DNA from: JALORV01 sp035255845
GTDB lineage: Bacteria; Pseudomonadota; Gammaproteobacteria; Burkholderiales; Burkholderiaceae_F
Length of the DNA: 8,586 nucleotides
Reading direction: 5' to 3'
Assembly: GCA_035255845.1 (NCBI GenBank)
Contig: DATEZE010000223.1
Location: forward strand, 1 to 8,586
Part shown: positions 1 to 6,805 of the stretch, one piece after another
How positions within the stretch are numbered: position 1 is the first letter of the stretch
Layout: every line of letters begins with the position of its first letter
Program-made: the position numbers and the translations under genes
Notes under the pieces: generated by a model
Database searches by the model: none
What the model saw: only the letters and a program-made list of their open reading frames with translations
Told to the model about the DNA's origin: nothing

Positions 1-1
1 G

Positions 2-706
2 CTGGTGGTCGTAAAGCCGAAGGATCCGGACTATCGCAGCGATCCTGACGCCGTCGCGCTGGCGACAGGCGCTGCCGATGTGCTCGCTGCGAGCACCTGC
101 TCCGAAGATTTGCCGGCGGCGCTCGCCGGAGTGCGGCTCGCGGTTGCGATGACCGGCTATGACCGCGAATTCGGCTCTTCGCTGCGCGACCTGCGCAGCG
201 CCGCGACCGAGGCCGCTGCGCAGCTCGCCACCATTGCCCAAGGCGATCTGGCGTTCGTGTTCGGCACCGAGCGCAGTGGACTCTCGAACGCCGACGTGCT
301 TCGCTGTCAATGGTGTGCCGCGATCCCGGCCGATCCGCACTTCGCGTCGCTGAATCTCGCGCAGTCGGTGCAGGTCACCGCCTATGAGTGTCAGCTCGCG
401 CTCAGGGGCACAGCCGCGATCCATCCGGATCAGCTGCGCTTCGACAACGACGAATTGCCTGCGGGTGTGGAGGCGCTCGAGAAGCTCTACGAGCACTTCG
501 AGCAGGCAGCTACTGCCGTCGGTTTCCACGATCCGGACGAGCCGAAGACTCTGATGGTGCGGGTGCGCCGACTGTTGAACCGAGCACGGCCGACTCAGAC
601 CGAGGTGGACCTGCTGCGAGGTGTGCTAGCGGCTGTCATCGCGTCACGCGCAGATCGCGCGGGCAGAAAGCGCGACGCCAAAGAGCGCAAGCGTGGGCGC
701 GGCTAG
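2..706 (+). CDS. trmJ: tRNA (cytidine/uridine-2'-O-)-methyltransferase TrmJ, 3' part
   Basis: This is the C-terminal part of a SpoU/TrmH-class SPOUT methyltransferase. The reading frame is open from the left edge, so the true start lies outside the window, and the GTG at position 5 is only an internal Val codon. Two SPOUT signature blocks are visible: the glycine-rich FVFGTERSGLSN segment and the SLNLAQSVQVTAYE segment, which together form the trefoil knot that binds S-adenosylmethionine. The family-typical C-terminal helices follow (YEHFEQAATAVGF, then the RRLLNRARPTQTEVDLLRG stretch), and these match TrmJ better than TrmH or RlmB. The protein ends in a strongly basic tail (RKRDAKERKRGRG). 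TrmJ methylates the ribose of nucleotide 32 in the tRNA anticodon loop in the cytoplasm. cysE follows 39 nt downstream, and trmJ beside cysE is a common proteobacterial pairing. The family call is secure; the exact substrate range is inferred from family knowledge. Confidence 0.93.
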   Translation: MVVVKPKDPDYRSDPDAVALATGAADVLAASTCSEDLPAALAGVRLAVAMTGYDREFGSSLRDLRSAATEAAAQLATIAQGDLAFVFGTERSGLSNADVLRCQWCAAIPADPHFASLNLAQSVQVTAYECQLALRGTAAIHPDQLRFDNDELPAGVEALEKLYEHFEQAATAVGFHDPDEPKTLMVRVRRLLNRARPTQTEVDLLRGVLAAVIASRADRAGRKRDAKERKRGRG

Positions 707-716
707 TCGCCGTCCG

Positions 717-722
717 TACAAT
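717..722 (+). promoter_or_regulatory. possible -10 box upstream of cysE
   Basis: TACAAT matches the sigma-70 -10 consensus at five of six bases and lies in the 39-nt gap between trmJ and cysE, 23 nt before the cysE ATG. No recognisable -35 box stands 16 to 18 nt upstream, because that stretch is the GC-rich end of trmJ. It may drive cysE independently, or cysE may simply be co-transcribed with trmJ. No good Shine-Dalgarno sequence is visible before the cysE ATG, so a transcript starting here would have a short leader. Confidence 0.3.
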
Positions 723-745
723 CGGCCGACTCACCGGTCCAATTC

Positions 746-1504
746 ATGTTCAGTCATCTGCGCCAAGACATCGACTGCATCATCCAGCGCGACCCGGCAG
801 CCCGTTCGCGCTGGGAAGTGCTGACCTGCTATCCAGGCCTGCATGCGCTGACGCTGCATCGTCTCGCGCATGCGTGCTGGAACAGCGGTCTGCGCTGGAT
901 CGGTCGGTTCATCTCGCACCTGTCGCGCTGGTTCACCGGCATCGAGATCCATCCGGGCGCAAGGATCGGTCGTTTCGTGTTCATCGACCACGGGATGGGC
1001 ATCGTGATCGGCGAAACCGCAGAGATCGGCGACGGCACGACGATTTATCAAGGGGTAACGCTTGGCGGCACCTCGTTATCAAGGGGATCAAAGAGGCATC
1101 CGACGCTCGGACGCGACGTGATCGTTGGTGCCGGCGCCAAGATCCTCGGCGGCTTCACGATCGGTGACGGCGCCCGCATCGGATCCAACGCGGTCGTGAT
1201 CAAGGAAGTGCCGGCCGGCGCGACCGCCGTGGGCAATCCGGCGCGCATCCTGCATCGCGATCTCGACGCGCAGCGCGAGCATGCAGCCAACCAGATGGGA
1301 TTCTCGGCTTACGGCTTGGCGCAGGATGGCGACGATCCGCTGGCCAAAGCGCTGCACGGGCTGATCGATCACGCCGCCGCACAGCAGCGCGAGATCGAGC
1401 GGCTCGTCGCCGCGCTCGAGCGCAACGGCATTGCGCTCGACGAGGCCAAGCGCGAGGCGCCGACGGTCGACCCGCGGCAGCTGAACCGCCTTGTCGACGA
1501 GTGA
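746..1504 (+). CDS. cysE: serine O-acetyltransferase CysE
   Basis: CysE transfers the acetyl group of acetyl-CoA to L-serine, making O-acetylserine, the first committed step of cysteine synthesis, in the cytoplasm. The 252-residue protein has a short helical N-terminal domain (about 1-65) followed by a left-handed beta-helix of hexapeptide repeats (about 66-170). Catalytic His is in FIDHGMG (His82), its acidic partner is Glu67 in GIEIHPG, and the conserved RHP motif holds Arg117-His118. The YQGVTLGGT loop and the VGNPARI end of the beta-helix are intact. Compared with the E. coli enzyme the N-terminal domain is short, as in the EpsC/Bacillus-like subfamily. The C-terminal extension (about 175-252, including FSAYGLAQ and a predicted helix) is of a kind I recall in betaproteobacterial enzymes. 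The ATG is chosen because the MFSHLRQDID start matches the family N-terminus. The protein ends 4 nt into a possible GTGA overlap, but the next gene has a better start downstream. Confidence 0.95.
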   Translation: MFSHLRQDIDCIIQRDPAARSRWEVLTCYPGLHALTLHRLAHACWNSGLRWIGRFISHLSRWFTGIEIHPGARIGRFVFIDHGMGIVIGETAEIGDGTTIYQGVTLGGTSLSRGSKRHPTLGRDVIVGAGAKILGGFTIGDGARIGSNAVVIKEVPAGATAVGNPARILHRDLDAQREHAANQMGFSAYGLAQDGDDPLAKALHGLIDHAAAQQREIERLVAALERNGIALDEAKREAPTVDPRQLNRLVDE

Positions 1505-1623
1505 CGGCGCGGTTTGATACTCCTTTTTGGCATGAAAATCCGGCCGTATGGACGGGTTTAGCCTCCCGTGCGCCATGCAATAGTCCGCGGTCGTCAAACG
1601 ATGTCAGGCTGGGGAGGTTGTGC
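1505..1623 (+). promoter_or_regulatory. intergenic region, probable promoter of the OmpA-like gene
   Basis: This 119-nt gap separates cysE from the start of the OmpA-like gene and is locally richer in A and T than its surroundings, especially around 1513-1540. TTGATA at 1514-1519 resembles a -35 box at five of six positions, but no good -10 box lies 16 to 18 nt downstream. A short inverted repeat (ACGGG at 1552-1556 with CCCGT at 1565-1569) is too weak to call a terminator. A promoter is likely because the gene has a clean leader and its own strong ribosome binding site, but I cannot place it exactly. Confidence 0.35.
1611..1617 (+). promoter_or_regulatory. Shine-Dalgarno sequence that sets the OmpA-like start
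   Basis: GGGGAGG stands 6 nt before the ATG at 1624, the best-formed ribosome binding site in the window. It decides between this ATG and an upstream in-frame GTG at 1501, and the ATG also puts a signal peptide at the very N-terminus. Confidence 0.8.
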
Positions 1624-2751
1624 ATGGAACGGTGGGTGCGGCGGGGCCTGTTCTTTGCGGCGCTGTCGGCGTCGACGTGCGCTCATGCGCAACTTAGTTT
1701 TCCTGCCGACGCCTGGTGGGACAACCGCTGGTACGTCGCGCCGTTCGTGCAGTTCACCTTCCCCGACAATGCGCGTCTCGCCAAAGACGGCACCGGCATC
1801 GGCGCGGCCGTGGGCAAGGCGATCGCACCGAGCTGGGACGTCGAAGTGCGCGGCGCCTACGAGGAACTGAACGCTCAAGGCGCGCCGGAAAACTGGCACA
1901 ACTGGATATTGGAAGCCGACGGCAAGTGGTATTTCCTCGGGCGCCGCGGGCGCGCGGGCTGGGATGAAATCCAGCCGTATGCGATCGCCGGCCTGGGCTT
2001 GATCAATGACAGTGTCGGCGCCAGCAAGACGAGCATCACGGCCAATGCCGGCCTTGGCTTCACGCTGGCGCTCGGACAATGGGGCCGCTTTTTCATGGAC
2101 GGCCGCTACCGCTGGGATTCGAACAGCGGCAAGCTCGTCAGCCAGAATTCCTTCGGAGACTGGGTGCTTAACGTCGGCGTGGTGATTCCGTTCGGTGCTG
2201 CACCGGCCGTCACCGAGCCGGCCGTCGCCAAGGCGCCACCCGCTCCGCGACCTCCACCACCGCCACCGCCGGCAGCCGTCGCGACCCCGGTAGCGCCGCC
2301 GCCACCGCCGCCGCCCGTGGCCAGGCCGCAGACGACTACGCGGACCTTCGAAATCTCGGCCGACGGGATGTTTCCCTTTGACAAAGCGGCGCTGACTCCT
2401 GTTGGAGAGTCTCGCATCGAGAACATGATCGAGGGGTTGCGTCAGGCGGGCGTTACCGGGCTGACCAGCATCACGATCATCGGCCACACCGATCCGCTGG
2501 GTTCACCGGACAACAACATGCGCCTTTCGGAAGAACGCGCAATGGCGGTTCGCAACTACCTCGTCGGCCGCGGCCTCCCGGCGAACATCATCAAGACCGA
2601 GGGCCGGGGCGAGTCGCAATTGAAAGTCACCGAAGCGGAGTGCCGCGCCAGCGGTCGCGCGGCGACACGCAGCGAACTGATCGCGTGCCTGGCGCCGGAC
2701 CGCCGCGTCGAGATCACCGCGGTCGCGGTGCAGGGGAACGCCAAGCCGTAG
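1624..2751 (+). CDS. OmpA-family outer-membrane protein with proline-rich linker
   Basis: The 375-residue product has three parts. A signal peptide (1-22) has a cationic start, a hydrophobic core and a likely AHA|Q cleavage site. A beta-barrel of OmpA type covers about 29-190, with alternating aromatic strands and a terminal Phe190. A linker at about 191-238 contains two runs of seven prolines. An OmpA C-terminal domain (about 240-368) follows, expected to bind peptidoglycan in the periplasm. Its diaminopimelate-binding pair is recognisable as Asp290 (GHTDPLG) and Arg305 (LSEERA), 15 residues apart as in well-studied OmpA domains. Cys340 and Cys355 flank the ELIACLAPDRRVEI end and probably form the disulfide known from E. 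coli OmpA. The role is inferred to be anchoring the outer membrane to the cell wall, perhaps with weak porin activity. It is convergent with lpxH. The family is secure; which OmpA paralogue it is cannot be told. Confidence 0.92.
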   Translation: MERWVRRGLFFAALSASTCAHAQLSFPADAWWDNRWYVAPFVQFTFPDNARLAKDGTGIGAAVGKAIAPSWDVEVRGAYEELNAQGAPENWHNWILEADGKWYFLGRRGRAGWDEIQPYAIAGLGLINDSVGASKTSITANAGLGFTLALGQWGRFFMDGRYRWDSNSGKLVSQNSFGDWVLNVGVVIPFGAAPAVTEPAVAKAPPAPRPPPPPPPAAVATPVAPPPPPPPVARPQTTTRTFEISADGMFPFDKAALTPVGESRIENMIEGLRQAGVTGLTSITIIGHTDPLGSPDNNMRLSEERAMAVRNYLVGRGLPANIIKTEGRGESQLKVTEAECRASGRAATRSELIACLAPDRRVEITAVAVQGNAKP

Positions 2752-2772
2752 CGCGGACCGCACGCAGCGAAG

Positions 2773-2794
2773 GGCTCTCCAATCGTGGAGAGCC
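2773..2794. terminator. hairpin between convergent genes, likely bidirectional terminator
   Basis: GGCTCTCC (2773-2780) and GGAGAGCC (2787-2794) form a perfect 8-bp stem around a 6-nt loop. It lies 21 nt after the OmpA-like stop and 4 nt before the lpxH stop codon on the other strand, where a shared transcription end is expected. No U-tract follows on either strand, so if it terminates it may need Rho, or it may act as a stabilising 3' end for both mRNAs. Confidence 0.6.
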
Positions 2795-2798
2795 GCGC

Positions 2799-3596
2799 CT
2801 AGTCGTCGAAAAACACGAGGCGCGGGCGGCCTTCGGCAAAGTCGAGAAAGCCACCGCGCGGTTCAACCGCGTCGCTGTCCCAGTCGGGCAGTACCCAGCG
2901 CTCGGCCAGCGCATGATCGATCTCATGCACGTGAGTTCCTGGCCGGTGCGTATGGCCGTGGATCACGCGGTGGACGCCGGCATTTGCCAGCGCCGACGTC
3001 ACGACCTCGGGCGTGACGTCCATGATGTCCATCGGCTTCAGTGCCTTCTCCGTTTCGCTCTGCATGCGCGCGCCGCGCGCGACCGCGATCCGTTCGGAAA
3101 CAGGCTTTGCGAGGAATTCGCGCTGGAACTGCGGCTCGCGCACCATTGCGCGGAACTGCTGGTAAGCCACGTCGCGGGTACACCAGGCATCGCCGTGCGC
3201 GAGCAGCGTGAGCAAGCCGGCGATGTCGACCGTGACCGGATCGGCGACCAGCGTCGCGCCGGTCGTCCGCGCGAAGTCCGATCCGAGCAGCAGGTCGCGG
3301 TTGCCGTGCATCACGAGGACACGCTGGCCCGAGCGGCTGGCCGCGGCCAGCGCCGCGACGACCGGTACGGCCGCAGCCGCCGCGTCATCGCCGATCCAGA
3401 AGTCAAAGAGGTCGCCGAGAATCACGAGTTCCGGATGCGCTGGCGCGTCCTCCTGCATGAATCGCAGGAAGCGCGCCAGCGTGCGCGGCCGCTCCTGCGT
3501 CAGGTGCAGGTCGGAAATGAAGATCGGGTCGAGCAGCCGACCAATCTCCCGCGTGACCGCGAGCGCCGGTGGCAGCGCCTCGGTCGCAGGGTTCAC
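2799..3596 (-). CDS. lpxH: UDP-2,3-diacylglucosamine diphosphatase LpxH
   Basis: LpxH hydrolyses UDP-2,3-diacylglucosamine to lipid X and UMP, a step of lipid A synthesis at the inner face of the cytoplasmic membrane. The 265-residue protein carries the full calcineurin-like metallophosphoesterase set: SDLHL (Asp29, His31), GDLFDFWIGDD (Asp62), HGNRD (Asn99), AHGD (His134) and HGHTHRP (His213, His215), the expected Mn ligands. The start is GTG at 3594-3596, which overlaps the ppiB TGA in a GTGA arrangement and suggests translational coupling. No other ATG, GTG or TTG codon in frame precedes the DLHL motif, so the GTG is the only conventional choice. It gives about 20 residues ahead of the first motif that E. 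coli LpxH lacks. Being the last gene of the minus-strand operon, it ends just before the shared hairpin. Confidence 0.95.
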   Translation of the reverse strand: MNPATEALPPALAVTREIGRLLDPIFISDLHLTQERPRTLARFLRFMQEDAPAHPELVILGDLFDFWIGDDAAAAAVPVVAALAAASRSGQRVLVMHGNRDLLLGSDFARTTGATLVADPVTVDIAGLLTLLAHGDAWCTRDVAYQQFRAMVREPQFQREFLAKPVSERIAVARGARMQSETEKALKPMDIMDVTPEVVTSALANAGVHRVIHGHTHRPGTHVHEIDHALAERWVLPDWDSDAVEPRGGFLDFAEGRPRLVFFDD

Positions 3597-4087
3597 TGGA
3601 TGATTTCGGCCCGCTCGATCAGCACGTCCACCTCGGGCACGTCGGCGTGGCCGCCGCTGCGCGCGGTACGCACCGCCTTGATCTTGTCGACCACATTGAA
3701 GCCCTCGGTCACCTTGCCGAACACGCAGTAGCCCCAGCCCTGCGCCGTCGGCGCCGTGTGGTTCAGGAAATCGTTGTCGGCGACGTTGATGAAGAACTGC
3801 GCGGTGGCCGAGTTCGGGTCGCTGGTGCGCGCCATCGCGACCGTGTACTTCGCGTTGCGCAGGCCATTGCGCGCCTCGTTCGGGATCGGATCCTCGGCCG
3901 TCTTCTGCCGCATGCCGGCCTCGAAGCCACCGCCCTGGATCATGAAGCCGTTGATGACGCGATGGAACAGCGTGCCGTCGTAGAAGCCGTTACGCACGTA
4001 CGCCTCAAAGTTCTCGGCCGTCTTCGGCGCACGTTGATGATCGAGTTCGATCGTGATTGGACCGAGGGTGGTGTACAGGCGAACCAT
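3593..4087 (-). CDS. ppiB: cytoplasmic peptidyl-prolyl cis-trans isomerase, cyclophilin B type
   Basis: A 164-residue single-domain cyclophilin that speeds proline cis-trans isomerisation during protein folding. It lacks a signal peptide, so it should be cytoplasmic. Catalytic Arg43 sits in FHRVINGFMIQGGG, with Gln51 in the same block. The TAQFFINV segment (about 95-102) and the YCVFGKVTEGFNVVDKI segment complete the active-site groove. The length matches E. coli PpiB (164 residues). The ATG is supported by a GGAG Shine-Dalgarno (complement of 4093-4096) 5 nt upstream. The gene lies 29 nt after the periplasmic cyclophilin gene and overlaps the lpxH start by 4 nt. The ppiB-lpxH pairing next to a divergent cysS is also found in E. 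coli, which supports the assignment. Confidence 0.95.
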   Translation of the reverse strand: MVRLYTTLGPITIELDHQRAPKTAENFEAYVRNGFYDGTLFHRVINGFMIQGGGFEAGMRQKTAEDPIPNEARNGLRNAKYTVAMARTSDPNSATAQFFINVADNDFLNHTAPTAQGWGYCVFGKVTEGFNVVDKIKAVRTARSGGHADVPEVDVLIERAEIIQ

Positions 4088-4116
4088 GCGAGCTCCAGGA
4101 TTCGGATAGAAGTGGA

Positions 4117-4665
4117 TTACTTGAGAATGCGTGCCGTCTTGATGAGGACCGGCGTGCTCGGCAGGCTGGCATGCGGGCCTTTGGACTCGGTAGGCACGGC
4201 ACGGATCTTGTCGACCACGTCCATGCCTTCGACGACCTTGCCGAACACCGCGTAGCCGTGCCCGTCCGGGCTCGGATAGTCGAGGCGCGGATTATCGACG
4301 ACGTTGATGAAAAACTGCGACGTGGCCGAATTCGGGTCACTACGTCGTGCCATCGACACCGCGCCACGATCGTTCTTCAGGCCATTCTGGCTTTCGAGGG
4401 CGATCGGGGCCCGCGTCGGCTTTTCGTTGAGGTCGGCGGTATAGCCTCCGGCCTGAATCATGAAGTTGCTCATCACACGATGGAACACCGTGTTGTCGTA
4501 ATGACCGCTCTTCACGTACTCGAGAAAATTGGCGACGGACTTCGGCGCCGCCTGTGCGTTGAGCTGGATCACGATCGTGCCCAGCGTCGTGTCGAGGGCG
4601 ACTCTCTGGGCCCACGAAAGCGCGGGCAAAGTCAGCAACAACAACATCACACCGAAACGTCTCAT
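4117..4665 (-). CDS. ppiA: periplasmic peptidyl-prolyl cis-trans isomerase, cyclophilin A type
   Basis: A 182-residue cyclophilin with an N-terminal signal peptide (MRRFGVMLLLLTLPALSWA, likely cut before Gln20), so it should act in the periplasm on exported proteins. Catalytic Arg63 lies in FHRVMSNFMIQAGG, followed by SATSQFFINV and YAVFGKVVEGMDVVDKI. The mature part is clearly related to the ppiB product of the next gene and differs mainly in having a signal peptide. The start is supported by AAGGA (complement of 4672-4676) 6 nt before the ATG. It follows the TPR gene by 21 nt and precedes ppiB by 29 nt, so the three are very probably co-transcribed. The symbol rests on the export signal and the family, not on orthology to E. 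coli ppiA. Confidence 0.92.
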   Translation of the reverse strand: MRRFGVMLLLLTLPALSWAQRVALDTTLGTIVIQLNAQAAPKSVANFLEYVKSGHYDNTVFHRVMSNFMIQAGGYTADLNEKPTRAPIALESQNGLKNDRGAVSMARRSDPNSATSQFFINVVDNPRLDYPSPDGHGYAVFGKVVEGMDVVDKIRAVPTESKGPHASLPSTPVLIKTARILK

Positions 4666-4686
4666 CGCAGGTCCTTGTAGTTGGAG

Positions 4687-5265
4687 TCAGCGCGTGCTGC
4701 GCGCCTTCGTGATCATTTCACGCGACAGACTGAGCTTGGCTCCCGCCTGCCGGTTTGCCGGATCGAGCTTCGAGGCCCGCTGGTAGGCGTCGGCCGCCAT
4801 CTGCAGGTAGATGTCGCCGAGGTTCTCGTAGGCGGTCGCGTAGTTGGGTGCCGCGAAGATCGCTTGCTCGAGCGCAGCTCGGGCATTGTCGAGACGACCC
4901 TCGCTCGCGTAGATGACGGCCAGGTTGTTGTACGGCTCGGGCAATTCCGGGAATTCCTCCGTCAGCTTCTGAAACACCTCGCGTGCCTGCTGCGTCTGCT
5001 TCAGCTCGGTCAGGATGACGCCGCGCACGAAGCGCATCTGCGCGTCCCGCGGGTTCTTCGCCAGATGCTCATCGGCGCGCGCAAGCGCCTGTGGCAGCCG
5101 GTTCGTGGCCAACAGTTGCTGCACCTGCTGCAGGTCGGTCGGTGGCTCGCGGTCCGTCGAGAGTGTGCCGATGGTCTGCGGTGGAAGCGCCGACGAGACC
5201 TGTGACCAGGCCGGACACGTCGTCGCTGCGACGATCGCGAAAGGGAGGATGCGGCGGAAAAGCAT
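4687..5265 (-). CDS. exported tetratricopeptide-repeat protein
   Basis: A 192-residue protein with a signal peptide (about 1-21, likely AWS|Q) and roughly four TPR helix pairs from residue 43 to 170. The clearest repeats are the NPRDAQMRFVRGVILTELKQ region, the PELPEPYNNLAVIYASEGR region and the APNYATAYENLGDIYLQ region. The last repeat is shortened: the usual turn between its two helices is missing, so LQMAADAYQRA follows directly. TPR proteins act as scaffolds, and with two cyclophilin genes and lpxH downstream an envelope role is plausible, but the partner is unknown. No lipobox is seen, so it is probably soluble in the periplasm. I take the ATG at 5263-5265 as the start; the TTG directly before it would add one residue. 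No strong Shine-Dalgarno precedes either. It is the first gene of the minus-strand operon. Confidence 0.85.
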   Translation of the reverse strand: MLFRRILPFAIVAATTCPAWSQVSSALPPQTIGTLSTDREPPTDLQQVQQLLATNRLPQALARADEHLAKNPRDAQMRFVRGVILTELKQTQQAREVFQKLTEEFPELPEPYNNLAVIYASEGRLDNARAALEQAIFAAPNYATAYENLGDIYLQMAADAYQRASKLDPANRQAGAKLSLSREMITKARSTR

Positions 5266-5348
5266 CAAGGCGCTGCGTCGGGCCAGGAATGGGGGTGAAA
5301 CGGGACGCGTTGATATACTGAAACGATTCTACAACTACCCCTGGTGAA

Positions 5349-5369
5349 ATGAGACTCCAGCGCTGTTGA
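5349..5369 (+). CDS. possible six-residue leader peptide MRLQRC upstream of cysS
   Basis: ATG AGA CTC CAG CGC TGT TGA encodes MRLQRC, with a Cys codon as the last sense codon. It lies inside the predicted cysS leader, about 24 nt after the likely transcription start, and its stop codon abuts the hairpin at 5371-5386. The only Shine-Dalgarno-like sequence (GGTG at 5343-5346) is too close to the ATG to be a good one. A mini-ORF this short can arise by chance, so the call depends on conservation in relatives. Confidence 0.2.
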   Translation: MRLQRC

Positions 5370-5370
5370 C

Positions 5371-5390
5371 AAGCCTGCTGCGGCTTTGTT
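5371..5390 (+). terminator. possible weak terminator or attenuator hairpin in the cysS leader
   Basis: AAGCC (5371-5375) pairs with GGCTT (5382-5386) around a TGCTGC loop, and with one bulged T the pairing extends by three more base pairs (5368-5370 with 5388-5390). TTTGTT overlaps the right arm and could serve as a poor U-tract. The stem is short, so termination would be inefficient. Its place immediately after the MRLQRC frame is what makes it notable. Confidence 0.22.
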
Positions 5391-5440
5391 CATCGCCATC
5401 ATTCCGTCCGGCGCACGACGGACGTTCACGGGGATCCTGC

Positions 5441-6789
<1,349 letters not shown>

Positions 6790-6805
<16 letters not shown>

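Larger units (their letters stand above)
5266..5440. promoter_or_regulatory. divergent control region of the TPR operon and cysS
   Basis: This stretch of about 175 nt holds the promoters of both divergent units. On the plus strand TGATATACT (5311-5319) is a near-perfect extended -10 box, with no -35 match upstream; transcription would start near 5326 and give a leader of about 115 nt before cysS. TTGACA at 5366-5371 is a perfect -35 box, but no fair -10 follows at 16 to 18 nt. On the minus strand TAGAAT (complement of 5326-5331) is a five-of-six -10 candidate for the TPR operon, also without a good -35. A hairpin (CGTCCG 5405-5410 with CGGACG 5419-5424, 8-nt loop) lies just before the cysS ribosome binding site. 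Confidence 0.55.

Noticed and set aside
388..1167. 259-codon open frame bridging trmJ and cysE in another frame
   Set aside because: It is Arg/Ser-rich low-complexity translation that overlaps two confident genes and crosses their junction.
1501..1623. In-frame GTG start for the OmpA-like gene overlapping the cysE stop
   Set aside because: It would place 41 unrelated residues before a good signal peptide and ignores the strong Shine-Dalgarno at 1611-1617.
1594..2487. 297-codon open frame on the minus strand opposite the OmpA-like gene
   Set aside because: It has no recognisable domain and reads as Arg/Ala-rich sequence typical of the reverse of a high-GC gene; the plus-strand gene is well supported.
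2640..3731. 363-codon open frame on the plus strand opposite lpxH
   Set aside because: It is Arg- and His-rich with no motif, crosses the terminator hairpin and opposes an lpxH with complete active-site motifs.
5366..5440. TTG start giving a 25-residue longer CysS
   Set aside because: The added residues do not match the family, and the ATG at 5441 has a ribosome binding site and the expected N-terminus.
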